Of a stretch of 41,181 nucleotides of DNA, positions 17,758 through 26,730 are shown piece by piece. The notes under the pieces are model-generated. The model was not told the DNA's origin. It did not search any database and saw only the letters and a list, made by a program, of their open reading frames with translations. Source of the stretch: Billgrantia desiderata (GTDB lineage: Bacteria; Pseudomonadota; Gammaproteobacteria; Pseudomonadales; Halomonadaceae). A program made the translations under genes and the position numbers. How positions within the stretch are numbered: the stretch's first letter is position 1; each line of letters opens with the position of its first letter. The stretch covers positions 1 through 41,181 of the forward strand of contig JAAQTN010000046.1 in assembly GCA_011742915.1 (NCBI GenBank), given 5' to 3'.

Positions 17758-18444
17758 TTAGCCAACGTGCCCGCCATATTGGCGTTTCTCTACGGCATCG
17801 ATCTCGGAGGGGGTGTCGGTTTCAAGCAGCAGGTTGGGTTCCACGCCGTAGGCATGAATGTGGCTGCGCTGAATGTAGCCAGTCAGGTAGTCCGCCGGCA
17901 TGCGGATGGGGTAGGCCAATTTCAGCAGCTTTTGGGCGCCGGCTTGGCTGAGCCAATAGCCTCGGCCGCTGATGATGCAGCGACGCGACTTGGCGCTAGG
18001 GTAGCGGTAGCGCACTAATTTGTGGCCGTTGGGCAGGCCGCGCTTGATTGGCCAGGACTTCGCTTTGCCGTGATGCAGGAAAGCGATTTCCGCACGTTTG
18101 GGTAGCGCGCTGAGCATTTCCCGAAGGGTTTGCATGAAGCCTTCGGTGGGTTGGGCGTCGTCCTCGAGTATGATGGCTTCTTCCAGGCCCTGTTCCACCA
18201 TGCGTTCGTACAGTTGAATATGACTGATAGCACAGCCTATCTCACCCTTGTTGAGGCCATGCCCCCACTCTTTCTCTGCATAGTTCTGGTCCACGCTGGC
18301 CAGGGTTTCGTCGCTCAATTCCGCCCCGTTCACGGCATCGTGAAATTCGAAGGGCAGCCCTATCTCGTCGAAGGCGGCCTGAACGCGCGCTCTACGCGAT
18401 GAGCCGGATAGGGAGATGACGATAACGGGAGGAAGTGACGACAT
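17758..18444 (-). CDS. Glycosyltransferase family 25 (LPS type)
   Basis: A 228-residue protein starting VIVISLSGSSRRA, the GT25 N-terminus that binds the nucleotide sugar. NKGEIGCAISHIQLYE (65-80) is the family's hallmark GExGCxxSH block, and ILEDDA (92-97) supplies the acidic metal-binding motif. GT25 enzymes (LgtB, LpsA, Lex1) usually add galactose or glucose to LPS core. It is the only minus-strand gene in this core-like segment, convergent with the kinase and divergent from GT9. Its start (18444) is about 90 bases from the GT9 ATG, so the two share a small intergenic region. Confidence 0.88.
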   Translation of the reverse strand: MSSLPPVIVISLSGSSRRARVQAAFDEIGLPFEFHDAVNGAELSDETLASVDQNYAEKEWGHGLNKGEIGCAISHIQLYERMVEQGLEEAIILEDDAQPTEGFMQTLREMLSALPKRAEIAFLHHGKAKSWPIKRGLPNGHKLVRYRYPSAKSRRCIISGRGYWLSQAGAQKLLKLAYPIRMPADYLTGYIQRSHIHAYGVEPNLLLETDTPSEIDAVEKRQYGGHVG

Positions 18445-18489
18445 GGTGTGCTACCCTCAATCCTTCAAAATTGGCCAGCCTAGCGGAAT

Positions 18490-18577
18490 GCCGCTTGCTA
18501 TACCAGCGGTGCAGCCGGCTTGTGACAGGAACGGGAATGAAAAAGTATTTGCATGCTTTCAGGGCGAAACGGGATGA
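18490..18577 (+). repeat. Intact partner of the GT9 5'-end duplication
   Basis: Imperfect direct repeat with 16654-16740, about 1.84 kb apart, covering leader, Shine-Dalgarno region and the first dozen codons of the GT9 gene. The kinase and GT25 genes lie between the two copies. Confidence 0.65.
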
Positions 18578-19667
18578 CTGGCGTATCGCGCTCTCTCGTT
18601 GGCGTTATGATCGTTGTAGGCCTGAGGTTGAGCGTGTATCGGACTTGAAGCGGGTCGTTTTTCTGCGCTGGGACGCCAAATGGGGCGATTCCATCATTTT
18701 CTCCCTGGTCGTGCCCGAGTTGCGCAAGCTAGGCCCGGGGATATCGGTCGAGGTGATCGCCACGCCCGAGATGGCGCCGCTGTTCACCGAGCAGTTGGGT
18801 GTCGACCGTGTGCATGTCATTCCCAAGCGCCCTTCAGGGGGTAAGATCCGCCGTTTGGCAGCTTCGCTGGGTGAAGTCGACCTGCTCGTGCACTTCAGCG
18901 AGTTGGCCAAGGCGCGCGACATATGCCTGCTCGGCTCCGTCAAGGCGCGCCATGTCGCCAGCCTGGATGACTCCGTGGGCCTGGTGGATATCAAGCTGGG
19001 CCAGGCCACGCGGGGGCTGCACATGGAGGAGCGCTACTGTGAGTTGCTGAAGCGCTGCGGTATCGCCACACCCGAGAGGCACTATACCGTGCCTCGCGAT
19101 TCCGGCTCGGAGCGGCGGGTAGCCGCTTTTCTGCAAGAGCGCACGCGCCCTTACGTGGCGATCAACCCCTTCAGCAAGGGCGGGGCCAAAACCTTCAGCG
19201 TGGAGACTACGTTGGCACTGATCGAGCGCGTCGAGCGTATGGCCGCAGGCCACGATATCTGCCTGCTGACGGTGCCCGGTTGCGAAAGGGCGATTCAGGC
19301 GATCACTGCCGGTTGGAATGCGCAGCGTTGCTTCCTTTATCCGGATACCCAATCCATCTACGACAACGTGGCCTTGCTGGCGGCGGCCACGGCCCAGCTC
19401 TCTTCCAGCACCGCCACCGTGCACATCGCCGATGGACTGGGCATCCCTTCGTTCGTGCTGTTTCCCTACAGCCCCGGTGAAATGGCGGCATGGCACAGCG
19501 TGAACCCTCGCTCCATCAATTTGATGGGGCTGCCGGGAGAGGTCGATGACGTCAACCGCCTGGACTGGGATGAGCTGGATCGGCAGCTGAAGCGTTTTGT
19601 TCACACCGCGCTGGTACCATCAGCTTGCCCCGGGTCGAGTTCGGGAATTACTGACTCCGCTATCTGA
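18537..19667 (+). CDS. Glycosyltransferase family 9 (heptosyltransferase-like)
   Basis: A 376-residue GT-B protein. RVVFLRWDAKWGDSIIFSLV near the N-terminus corresponds to the heptosyltransferase glycine-loop (RxxxLGDxI-like), and AINPFSKGGAKTF with SSSTATVHIADGLGIPSFVLF is the donor-binding half with the conserved D/TxxxHIAxALG pattern. It probably transfers heptose or another core sugar. ATG 18537 is chosen because it has GGAACGGGA upstream, the protein then starts MKKYLHAFRAKR, and the duplicated fossil copy also begins here; an open frame extends 34 codons further upstream without sense. It overlaps nothing and ends 22 bases before the convergent gene's stop. Confidence 0.85.
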   Translation: MKKYLHAFRAKRDDWRIALSRWRYDRCRPEVERVSDLKRVVFLRWDAKWGDSIIFSLVVPELRKLGPGISVEVIATPEMAPLFTEQLGVDRVHVIPKRPSGGKIRRLAASLGEVDLLVHFSELAKARDICLLGSVKARHVASLDDSVGLVDIKLGQATRGLHMEERYCELLKRCGIATPERHYTVPRDSGSERRVAAFLQERTRPYVAINPFSKGGAKTFSVETTLALIERVERMAAGHDICLLTVPGCERAIQAITAGWNAQRCFLYPDTQSIYDNVALLAAATAQLSSSTATVHIADGLGIPSFVLFPYSPGEMAAWHSVNPRSINLMGLPGEVDDVNRLDWDELDRQLKRFVHTALVPSACPGSSSGITDSAI

Positions 19668-19689
19668 CAGTGTGGTTCGAATCGCGGGA

Positions 19690-21048
19690 CTAGCCCGTAG
19701 CTCGACCGTATGCATCTTGTATAGAGAGTGGGAGGGTAGCAATGACGTTTTCCAATGCCGCCCTTCCCTTAGCGTTACCAGTGTTATGCTCCCACCAGCT
19801 CCGATGAACGGCCCTCACTCGGACGGTAATGCGCTCGAGACCGACGGTTTGGGCCATGGCCAGGCGGTGCAGCCCTTTGTTGCTCTTGATCATGCCGCCT
19901 TGGCTGTCGATGGCGATGCCTAGAGGATCCTTGCCTAGTGCCGGGTTGAAGCCGAAGCAGAACATGTCTTCCATGTAGAGCCGGTAACGGTCCAGGTAGG
20001 TGAGCACGCGTGCTTCTGTGTTCAGTAGTAAGCCCTGGTGGTGTGAGCGTAGCGGCTTGCCTTCGGCCAGCTCTGCCATCAGTTGGGCATGGCTTTCGCT
20101 GGCCTTGAGGTCCAGGCGGTGGGTCCAGATATCGCGAATGAACCGCTGACGCTTGGTGTTGGCAAGCGTGTGCGTTGTCTGATCCCATGGCCCGGGCCAG
20201 AGGAAGAAGTTGGAAATCTTACGTCGCTGAACGGGGTTGGGAAACGACTCGTGAAAGTTGAGACCTCGCGTCAGCGCGGTGGGATCGAGCTCAAGATCGA
20301 GTTTTTCTCCGGCATAGGCTTCTACGCTGCGGCGAGGCAGCCCTTGTTCCTCCAGCCATGCGCTGCCGGGCTTGCCCGCCAGCCAGCGCTGGAAGAGTTT
20401 GTCTTCCAGCGGGCGACCCAGGCTGCGCTTGAAGGCTTCCTTGAGGCGAAATGCGGTTCGTGAGCGCAACATGCGCCATTGCAAGGAGGAATCGAAAAGC
20501 GGTGGGTAGACCCGTTCGCCAGTGGGCGTAAGTGGGGCCTGGCGCTGTTCGATTTCCGCTTCGATAAGGGCTTCCAGCCCGGCCAGCAGGTGCTGGGAAG
20601 GGGGCTGGGGAATTGCGTGCTTCACCATGGTGGCCAGCGCTTCGCCGTTCAGTAGCGCGGGCCGCGGCCCGGTCGGCGAACCTACCGTGGTACTGCTTTC
20701 CGCCAGCGCGGCGACTTGACGCTGCATGGCCTGCTGCGAGCCGTGCAGCGCCAACAGCTGACTGTAGAGTCGGCTACCTAGAATGTCGTAGAGCCATTGC
20801 TGGGGCTTGGGTGTATTGCACAGGCCTGAGAGGTTGCGCCAGGCCAGCAGGAGGGTGTCGCGGCAAACCGCCTCGCGGTGTTCCGGCCGTTCGAGAAAAC
20901 GGGCCGTGAGGCCGAGCAGGCTGGGGGCGTTGGCCTGCACCCAGCGCCTAAAGGCCGATTCACTCCCTTCCTGACAGGCAATGAATAGTGCCTGAAGCGA
21001 AGCCCCTCGCACATTGGGCGCATTGGATGATCTATGTGTGCTTGCCAT
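19690..21048 (-). CDS. Two-domain protein: sigma-70 region 2-like plus ParB/Srx-like
   Basis: About 452 residues from ATG 21048 (AGGG upstream), or 464 from 21084. The N-terminal stretch (SLQALFIACQEGSESAFRRW, then LLLAWRNLSGL and QQWLYDIL) resembles region 2 of ECF sigma factors. The C-terminal part ends in GIAIDSQGG, KGLHRLAMAQTVGLERITVR and VHRSWWE. That resembles the GxHRLAxA motif of ParB/sulfiredoxin-fold proteins often found beside polysaccharide genes. The middle has no domain I recognise. No signal peptide or membrane segment is visible. The assignments are by eye. A role in regulating or modifying surface polysaccharide is possible from context only. Confidence 0.6.
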   Translation of the reverse strand: MASTHRSSNAPNVRGASLQALFIACQEGSESAFRRWVQANAPSLLGLTARFLERPEHREAVCRDTLLLAWRNLSGLCNTPKPQQWLYDILGSRLYSQLLALHGSQQAMQRQVAALAESSTTVGSPTGPRPALLNGEALATMVKHAIPQPPSQHLLAGLEALIEAEIEQRQAPLTPTGERVYPPLFDSSLQWRMLRSRTAFRLKEAFKRSLGRPLEDKLFQRWLAGKPGSAWLEEQGLPRRSVEAYAGEKLDLELDPTALTRGLNFHESFPNPVQRRKISNFFLWPGPWDQTTHTLANTKRQRFIRDIWTHRLDLKASESHAQLMAELAEGKPLRSHHQGLLLNTEARVLTYLDRYRLYMEDMFCFGFNPALGKDPLGIAIDSQGGMIKSNKGLHRLAMAQTVGLERITVRVRAVHRSWWEHNTGNAKGRAALENVIATLPLSIQDAYGRATG

Positions 21049-21251
21049 GGCGGGCCCTGTGTACCTTCCCCGAGGGAGCGACATTCTATCTCTATTTTAC
21101 CTCTTTATCTCGGGGAGGCCGCCAGCGGAGGCGAGAACTTTGAGCATATGCAGGTACCTTAGGGAACTCTGCATAATGTTCCATGTCTTGGGGTGTGTAT
21201 GGGTGCTGCGTGCCCAGATATGGCCGGAATGGCCTGCTTAAGGAACAACAG

Positions 21252-22034
21252 GTGAGCAACCTCAGTGTGCTGGCCTTCGCCAGAGTCGTGAAACTGTTGG
21301 CCAACGTGACCAAGCTGGTCGCCTATCCCTTCCATTACCTCTTCCCCGACAAGCGCTTCACCATTCCCGAGCGCGCCGCCCCGTGGTGGAGGTCGAGCAA
21401 GCCGGCCGAGGTGCCGCGCATCATCTGGCAGACCAACTTCACCGATCAGGCCACACTGCCGGTTTACCTGAACTATCTGTTCAACCGCCTCATGGCGCCG
21501 AGCTTTGAGTACCGCTTCATGATTACCGCGGCCAGGGCCAGGTTCATCGAGGAGAACTACCCGGGCGAGATCTTCGAGGCCTTCTCGCGGTTGCAGGTGG
21601 GGGCTGCCCAGGCCGATTTCTGGCGGGTGCTGGTGTTGCAGAAGCACGGCGGGGTGTACCTGGATATCGACGCCCATGCGGTGTGGCCGCTGGCGCGGAT
21701 CGTCAAGCCGGAGATGGAGGAGCTGTTCGTCACCACCAAGCGCGGCGACATCAGCAACTACTTCATTGCCAGCAAGCCCGACAACCCGCACCTGCAAAAG
21801 GTGATCGACGCGATCTACGCCAACATCGAGAGCGGTGAGGAGAAGGGCATCTTCCACCTCACCGGCCCCACGGTTTACAACGAGGTGCTGCCCCGCGACG
21901 AGGTACGCACGGCTTCGTACCGCTACACCTGCAACCAGGGCAACTTCACCAACGAGTACTTTCAGTACATCGACAAGCCCCAGGGCAAGTGGACCAAGGA
22001 GCAGTATCAGATCGACGTGGTGCGCAAGCGGTAG
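21252..22034 (+). CDS. Glycosyltransferase with DXD motif (GT32-like)
   Basis: A 260-residue protein with PRIIWQTNF (55-63), GAAQADFWRVLVLQKHGG (117-134) and YLDIDAH (136-142). This is the pattern of GT32/OCH1-like sugar transferases, in which the DXD pair (D138, D140) binds the metal and nucleotide sugar. Such enzymes add mannose, galactose or related sugars to LPS core or capsule. GTG 21252 is preferred over ATG 21183: AGGA lies at 21241-21244 with 7-base spacing, and the extra 23 residues look unrelated to the family. It is divergent from the sigma/ParB-like gene and convergent with the SEC-C gene. Confidence 0.8.
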   Translation: MSNLSVLAFARVVKLLANVTKLVAYPFHYLFPDKRFTIPERAAPWWRSSKPAEVPRIIWQTNFTDQATLPVYLNYLFNRLMAPSFEYRFMITAARARFIEENYPGEIFEAFSRLQVGAAQADFWRVLVLQKHGGVYLDIDAHAVWPLARIVKPEMEELFVTTKRGDISNYFIASKPDNPHLQKVIDAIYANIESGEEKGIFHLTGPTVYNEVLPRDEVRTASYRYTCNQGNFTNEYFQYIDKPQGKWTKEQYQIDVVRKR

Positions 22035-22075
22035 GGGGCCGGGGCATTTTGGGCATTGCCTCGGCCATGTGTTCT

Positions 22076-23965
22076 TCACCTGAAGCGCTTGCGGGTCTTG
22101 TCCATCCAGGCCAGCATGCCGGGCGTGGCGGCAAAAACCTCGCGCATGGCTTCACGGTAGTACCAGGCTTGGTCGGCGCCGCCTATGGTCATGCCGGTGG
22201 GGTCCAGCTTGGGCGGTTTGCGTTTGCTGGCGACGAGGTACGGGAGTACCTTGGGGAGCGCCCGGTAGGCTGACCGCAAGGCCTGTTCAGCTTCATGCAG
22301 GCGGCCAAGTCGCACCAGCGCCAGCACGCGACCGTAGTAGGTCTCTGCGAGGTGATCGTCGGAATAGTGCTCGGCGATGGACAGCGCCTCGTGGTCATGC
22401 CCCTCGCGTAGTAACAGGTTGATCAAGGGCGACCGTACGCCAAGGTTGTCCGTTGGGCATAGCGCCAGGACCTTCCACAGCAGGGCGATGGCGGCGCCTT
22501 TATCCGGTTCGGATGCCGCCAGCTTGGCCATGGCCTGGTCCTGCATCATCCGCAGTACCGGGCGATGTTCGATCCAACCCCAGGGCAGGCAGGCCGGCTG
22601 AGGGGGAAGCGCCGAAAGAGTATGCTCGATCAGGCGCTCGCGTTGCCGAGCCAGCGCCTGATCGAAAGCTTGCTGCGCATTGCTCGTCGATCTGCCGGCA
22701 TACGCGCCAAGCCGTTCAATGAAGGCGGCGCTTTGCAGTAGCGCCGGGTATTGCCGAATCAGCTCGGCGTCTAGCGGGTCGAGGTCATCCGGGTTGCGGT
22801 AGAGAACGCCCTCGGCTTTCTCCACTTCGGGCGGCAGTATCAATACCTGGCTGTCAGCTTCGCTGTCGGGGTCTGGCGGGCCGGGCTCGAAATGCACCGG
22901 GAAGAGTGGTTGGTTAAGGGCACGGATAAGTAACCGCGTGGTCGCCTCCAGTTGCTCGTCCGGCGCGCCGAAGAGCAATCGTGTGTCCTTATCGTCGCCG
23001 GGCGCCGGTTCGTCGGCTGCTGGCTCGGTCAGGAGAGGATCATCGTAGTCAGGCGGTTCCATGGTAGCCAGACGCGCCTGCGCTTCGAAGAATGCGATAG
23101 CCTCATCGTTGCCGAGCTCCCGGGCGAGGGGTAGCCACTCCTGAGCGGCGCGTTGGGCCTCGGCGTCTGCCCCCAGGGCACGCAGAGAGAGAATCTTGTG
23201 CAGCGCGACACCGAGGCTTCCCGGATCGAGCGCTTCCGCCTGCAGGACATGGAGCATGGCTTGATCTGGGTTGCCATCTTTCACCGCCTCGGCGCTGAGC
23301 CAGCATAGCGCCTCTGAGGCAGCAGGCGGCTCGAGCGAGGGCAGGAGTTGGTGGAAAGCCTTCTGACCCGCGATATGGTGGCCAAGTTGCTCGTAGGTTT
23401 CACTCAACAGGCCAACGGCATGCTGCTGTAGGTCGGATTCCAGCCCGCCCTTGCGCAGCAGGGCCAGTAGCTGGTTGCGGGCCTTGCCGGGATGGTTGTC
23501 GTCGAGCTCCCTTTGCGCCACCGCCAAACGCACTTTCGGCGGAGCCGATCGCGCGGCGGCCTGGCACTGCTGTTGGGTGAACATCGATACCGCCATGTGA
23601 ATGACCGGCATCTCCTCGGTCAGGCTCATCGTGTGAGCCGCCGAAAGCTGTCGGCAGCAGCGCTTGTACTTCTTGCCCGAGCCGCAGGGGCAGGGGGCGT
23701 TACGCTGTGGCTCGGGGATAGGCTGTGGGCGGAAGCCGTGAGCAGGCAGCGGGGTGACATTCCAGATCGAGCGACCAATGTCCCAGTACGGCATGGATGC
23801 ATCGAACCAATCGGTCATTTTCGTGATGCTGGCGATCTCGGGCACTGCCTGGAGGAAGCGCTCGGCGCTCTGGTGCCGCAGTATGTGCCATACCGAGGCT
23901 TTCACGAAATGGTTGACGGTCTCTTCCAGCTCCTGGGGGATTGCCGGTAGTTCGTCGTATTGCAT
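22076..23965 (-). CDS. SEC-C motif protein with TPR-like helical repeats
   Basis: About 629 residues from ATG 23965 (GAGGA upstream), or 639 from ATG 23995, which would overlap the preceding gene by 17 bases. Residues 92-104 read CPCGSGKKYKRCC, the zinc-binding SEC-C motif also found at the SecA C-terminus. The rest is alpha-helical with TPR-like stretches (HEALSIAEHYSDDHLAETYY, AEQALRSAYRALPKV). Proteins of this kind are widespread and mostly uncharacterised; SEC-C often mediates protein or ribosome contacts. It lies immediately downstream of the AAA-ATPase gene, so the two are probably co-transcribed. No enzymatic motif is evident. Confidence 0.75.
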   Translation of the reverse strand: MQYDELPAIPQELEETVNHFVKASVWHILRHQSAERFLQAVPEIASITKMTDWFDASMPYWDIGRSIWNVTPLPAHGFRPQPIPEPQRNAPCPCGSGKKYKRCCRQLSAAHTMSLTEEMPVIHMAVSMFTQQQCQAAARSAPPKVRLAVAQRELDDNHPGKARNQLLALLRKGGLESDLQQHAVGLLSETYEQLGHHIAGQKAFHQLLPSLEPPAASEALCWLSAEAVKDGNPDQAMLHVLQAEALDPGSLGVALHKILSLRALGADAEAQRAAQEWLPLARELGNDEAIAFFEAQARLATMEPPDYDDPLLTEPAADEPAPGDDKDTRLLFGAPDEQLEATTRLLIRALNQPLFPVHFEPGPPDPDSEADSQVLILPPEVEKAEGVLYRNPDDLDPLDAELIRQYPALLQSAAFIERLGAYAGRSTSNAQQAFDQALARQRERLIEHTLSALPPQPACLPWGWIEHRPVLRMMQDQAMAKLAASEPDKGAAIALLWKVLALCPTDNLGVRSPLINLLLREGHDHEALSIAEHYSDDHLAETYYGRVLALVRLGRLHEAEQALRSAYRALPKVLPYLVASKRKPPKLDPTGMTIGGADQAWYYREAMREVFAATPGMLAWMDKTRKRFR

Positions 23966-23978
23966 GGTCAACGCTTCC

Positions 23979-25571
23979 TCAAGCCGCCGCGACATCGAAG
24001 GCGACGATCTGGCGCCGCTCGCGTGAGAACTCGACGCCGATCAGGTGGATGGGCTTGCCCTGGCCGCGGTATTTGTCGGCGTAGCCCTTCTCCTGAAGCT
24101 GCTGTAGCGCTTTACCTTCGGGCAACTGCTCGACCACCTTGAATTCGAACAGGTAGAGGTGGCCGTCGAAGTCGACGGTCATGTCGACCTTGCCGGTGTG
24201 GCTGGCGTCTTCCACCGTGACGCTCACGCCCAGCGCGGCGAAGTGGCTGTAGAAGACGCTTGCATAGTGTCCTTCGTACTTGGCGATTGGATTGTTGCGG
24301 TACCAGTCGTGGGGCAGGCCGGCGTAGAGGGCCTTGAGGTGGGTTTCCAGCGCTGCCAGATCGTGAGCCTTGAGCACGTCCAGCAACCCCAGTTGGGTCT
24401 CCTGCATGGTCGAGTCCGAAATGCCAAGCGCTGGCAGCAGCAGCTCGTTGAGGCTGGCCTCGACCTCTTGATTGGGGAAGCCCAGCGTGTAGAGATGGTA
24501 GCCCAGTATCGGTTCTTCCCATTTCTTGATGGTGAGATAGCCGGTCTGGAACAGCAGCCCTTCAGTGGTCATGTCGTCTACATCGAAGCGCCCCAGTAGC
24601 TGTGCCTTGGCCTGCACTCGGTCGAGACGCGGCGTGAAGACGCCACGCTCCTTGAGCACTTCGATCAAAAACGAGGGTGTGGCGGTCTCGAACCAGTAGG
24701 GGCGGAACTCACGCTTCTGCAACAGCAGCAGCACGTCGAACGGGTTGTAAACGGAAGACACGGTTTCACCGCCCCAGCGGTAGCCGTTGTACCAGTGGCG
24801 AATCTGCTGGCGGTCCAGGCCGGGCAGTTCTGGCGCGAAGACCGTATCGATGTCCTCATCGGTATAGCCGCAAATGGTGGCGTGAGCGGTGTCCAGCGTG
24901 ATGTCGTTGAGGTTGTTGAGCCCAGAGAACAGGCTGACCTTGCTGAACTTGGAGACCCCGGTGAGCAGGCAGAATTGCAGGTAGCGGTCGGCGTCCTTGA
25001 GCACGCTGTAGAGATTGCGCAGGCCTTCGCGTAGCTCACGGGCACGCTCCGGCTCGGTGATGTTATCGAGAATCGGCTTGTCGTACTCGTCGATCAGCAC
25101 AACGACGCGTTGGCCGTGATGCTCGTGCGTCCGGCTGATCAGATCCGAGAAGTCACTGGATATCAGCTCCGGTGTCGGGCTCGTGATGCCAAGCCGTTGT
25201 CGGTGCTGTTGCAGTTGGTGCCGGATGTGACTGTCCAGCGCTGAGCGAGCCTGCAGGTTGCCGTCGGCGAAACTCAGGTGGATGACCGGATGATGCTTCT
25301 GCCAGTCCCACTTGTCGTGGATGTAGAGCCCCTGGAACAGCAGCTCCCGGCCTTCGAACAGGCAGCGCAGGGTGTCCACCAGCAGGCTCTTGCCGAAGCG
25401 GCGCGGGCGCGAGAGGAAGTAGTACTTGCCCTGCTCGATCAGGCGGTGGATGTGGGGCGTCTTATCGACGTAGTAGTAGCCGCCTTCGATGATGTCGGAA
25501 AAGGTCTGGATGCCGATGGGCAGCTTGCGACGAGACGGGGCAGACACGGCGACGCTCCTGCGCTGGAACAT
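23979..25571 (-). CDS. AAA-ATPase-like protein with C-terminal PD-(D/E)XK domain
   Basis: About 530 residues. The N-terminus LPIGIQTFSDIIEGGYYYVDKT, the variant P-loop RPRRFGKS (55-62) and Walker B VVVLIDEYDKPIL define the AAA-ATPase_like family (PF09820). The C-terminal GKVDMTVDF and LYLFEFKV give the D-(x)n-ExK core of the PDDEXK_9 nuclease-like domain (PF08011). Family members are common, often multi-copy and patchily distributed; their role is unknown, with a nuclease or mobile-element link suspected. ATG 25571 is chosen; a GTG at 25619 lies inside the R1 repeat and adds 16 residues of doubtful sense. Confidence 0.85.
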   Translation of the reverse strand: MFQRRSVAVSAPSRRKLPIGIQTFSDIIEGGYYYVDKTPHIHRLIEQGKYYFLSRPRRFGKSLLVDTLRCLFEGRELLFQGLYIHDKWDWQKHHPVIHLSFADGNLQARSALDSHIRHQLQQHRQRLGITSPTPELISSDFSDLISRTHEHHGQRVVVLIDEYDKPILDNITEPERARELREGLRNLYSVLKDADRYLQFCLLTGVSKFSKVSLFSGLNNLNDITLDTAHATICGYTDEDIDTVFAPELPGLDRQQIRHWYNGYRWGGETVSSVYNPFDVLLLLQKREFRPYWFETATPSFLIEVLKERGVFTPRLDRVQAKAQLLGRFDVDDMTTEGLLFQTGYLTIKKWEEPILGYHLYTLGFPNQEVEASLNELLLPALGISDSTMQETQLGLLDVLKAHDLAALETHLKALYAGLPHDWYRNNPIAKYEGHYASVFYSHFAALGVSVTVEDASHTGKVDMTVDFDGHLYLFEFKVVEQLPEGKALQQLQEKGYADKYRGQGKPIHLIGVEFSRERRQIVAFDVAAA

Positions 25572-25613
25572 GATGCATTGAGCATACCACGATGGGGGCC
25601 CTGAGGCTGTCGC

Positions 25614-25677
25614 GAACACGGCTGATGCCGCTTGCGCTATGCACGCTCGAGCATGCCGGGCTGGCGGGGAGGAGGCC
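25614..25677 (-). repeat. R1: duplicated remnant of the hipB 3' end
   Basis: Matches 26781-26853. TCGAGCATGCCGGGCTGGCG is identical (25647-25666 and 26821-26840), and the flank CACGG(C/T)TGATGCCGCTT (25617-25633 and 26784-26800) differs at one base. Read on the minus strand it encodes RQPGMLERA then a stop, almost the same tail as hipB (RQPGMLEHALT). A missing base just upstream breaks the frame, so it is a fossil. Confidence 0.7.
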
Positions 25678-25700
25678 TCTTTGTCAGCTCAGCATGGTCA

Positions 25701-26711
25701 TTACAGATCGTATTCGTCGAGTCGGCTGCTGGCCTGCTGCCTGAGGAGATGCGGAAAGGCGCGTTCTACTGCCTGCGTTGCCGAGAGTTCGCGTAGCTCG
25801 TCGCGTAGCAGCGTGGCGACGAGGCGTGCCTGGGCCTCATCGCGATGGCGCTTGAGGGGCTCTCGGTCGGGCTGCTGACTGACATGCCACTTGTGAAGCA
25901 CGAAGGCTCGCGGGTCCACGGTCGAGAGCCTTAACGGCATGCCTTTCTCATCGAAGACGATGGCCTCGAAGCGTGGCGAAGCGATGGCCCACTTTAACGA
26001 GTCGATCCCTACCGGTTTCAGGTCCCCCGTTTCTAGATAGTGCTCGAAGTCGCTCATCTTCATAGGATCAGCGGCTTGAGTGATGAAGTCGATCATGTAG
26101 CCTTTGGCGTTGGCAGCACGAAATTCGAAGGGTGCTTGGGTGAGCGGCTGGAAAGACCGGTCGCTGGCACGTATCACCGATAGCAGCGTTTCCCCGGCGA
26201 GAGCAGTGATGATTCTCAGGCCTTGCCGGGCATCCATGAGCACATCGATATCGGCGGTTGCCAGGTGCTCGGGCTCGATCAGCACCCCGGCGCGGGCTTC
26301 ATAGGCGTACAGGGCGTTGGTGCCGATTACCCTGAAAGGGATTTCCTTGCGTTGAAGCGCCCTTATCGCCCTGGCGCCGGCCAGGGGGAAGCGGTTCAAC
26401 CGGTTGGCCCGTACATAGGCCGCATGCAGCTGAAGCTGCTCCTTGAGCGACTGTTCTCGGGCATGGTAATTCGTTTTTTGCGCCTCGAACGCTTGCTGAA
26501 TGGCTTCTGTTTCGGGGGAGCGCGGGCCGAGAGAGTGGTTCTTGCCGCCTGTGTACGCGCGGTAAAGATACTCTCGTCCATTGATGTGTTTCCAGTGCAT
26601 CGAGCCCTTTACCTTGCGCGCTTGAGCACGATGCTGCTCCAGTGCCTCGAAGAGCTGAATGGCGTTTACGGCTACACGGGATGCCTCGGATTGAAGGCGT
26701 TGGTAGGACAT
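25701..26711 (-). CDS. Nucleotidyltransferase-fold protein (GSU2403/NTP_transf_8-like)
   Basis: A 336-residue protein. FRVIGTNALYAYEA (126-139) followed by ADIDVLMDA (153-161) gives the hG(S/T)...DxD core of minimal nucleotidyltransferases, with acidic residues D154 and D156. The N-terminal third is helical and basic (HWKHINGREYLYRAYTGGKNHSLGPRS). Related nucleotidyltransferase-fold proteins include MenA/AbiEii-type toxins. It follows hipA-hipB on the same strand but has its own 93-base leader with an inverted repeat, and AGGGGG about 8 bases before the ATG. It is bracketed by copies of the hipB 3' end, suggesting a cassette-like insertion. Substrate unknown. Confidence 0.72.
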   Translation of the reverse strand: MSYQRLQSEASRVAVNAIQLFEALEQHRAQARKVKGSMHWKHINGREYLYRAYTGGKNHSLGPRSPETEAIQQAFEAQKTNYHAREQSLKEQLQLHAAYVRANRLNRFPLAGARAIRALQRKEIPFRVIGTNALYAYEARAGVLIEPEHLATADIDVLMDARQGLRIITALAGETLLSVIRASDRSFQPLTQAPFEFRAANAKGYMIDFITQAADPMKMSDFEHYLETGDLKPVGIDSLKWAIASPRFEAIVFDEKGMPLRLSTVDPRAFVLHKWHVSQQPDREPLKRHRDEAQARLVATLLRDELRELSATQAVERAFPHLLRQQASSRLDEYDL

Positions 26712-26730
26712 CGAGAGCCCCCTGGATGGG

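Noticed and set aside
18435..18536. N-terminal extension of the GT9 frame
   Set aside because: No family similarity; ATG 18537 has a ribosome-binding site and is also the boundary of the duplicated copy.
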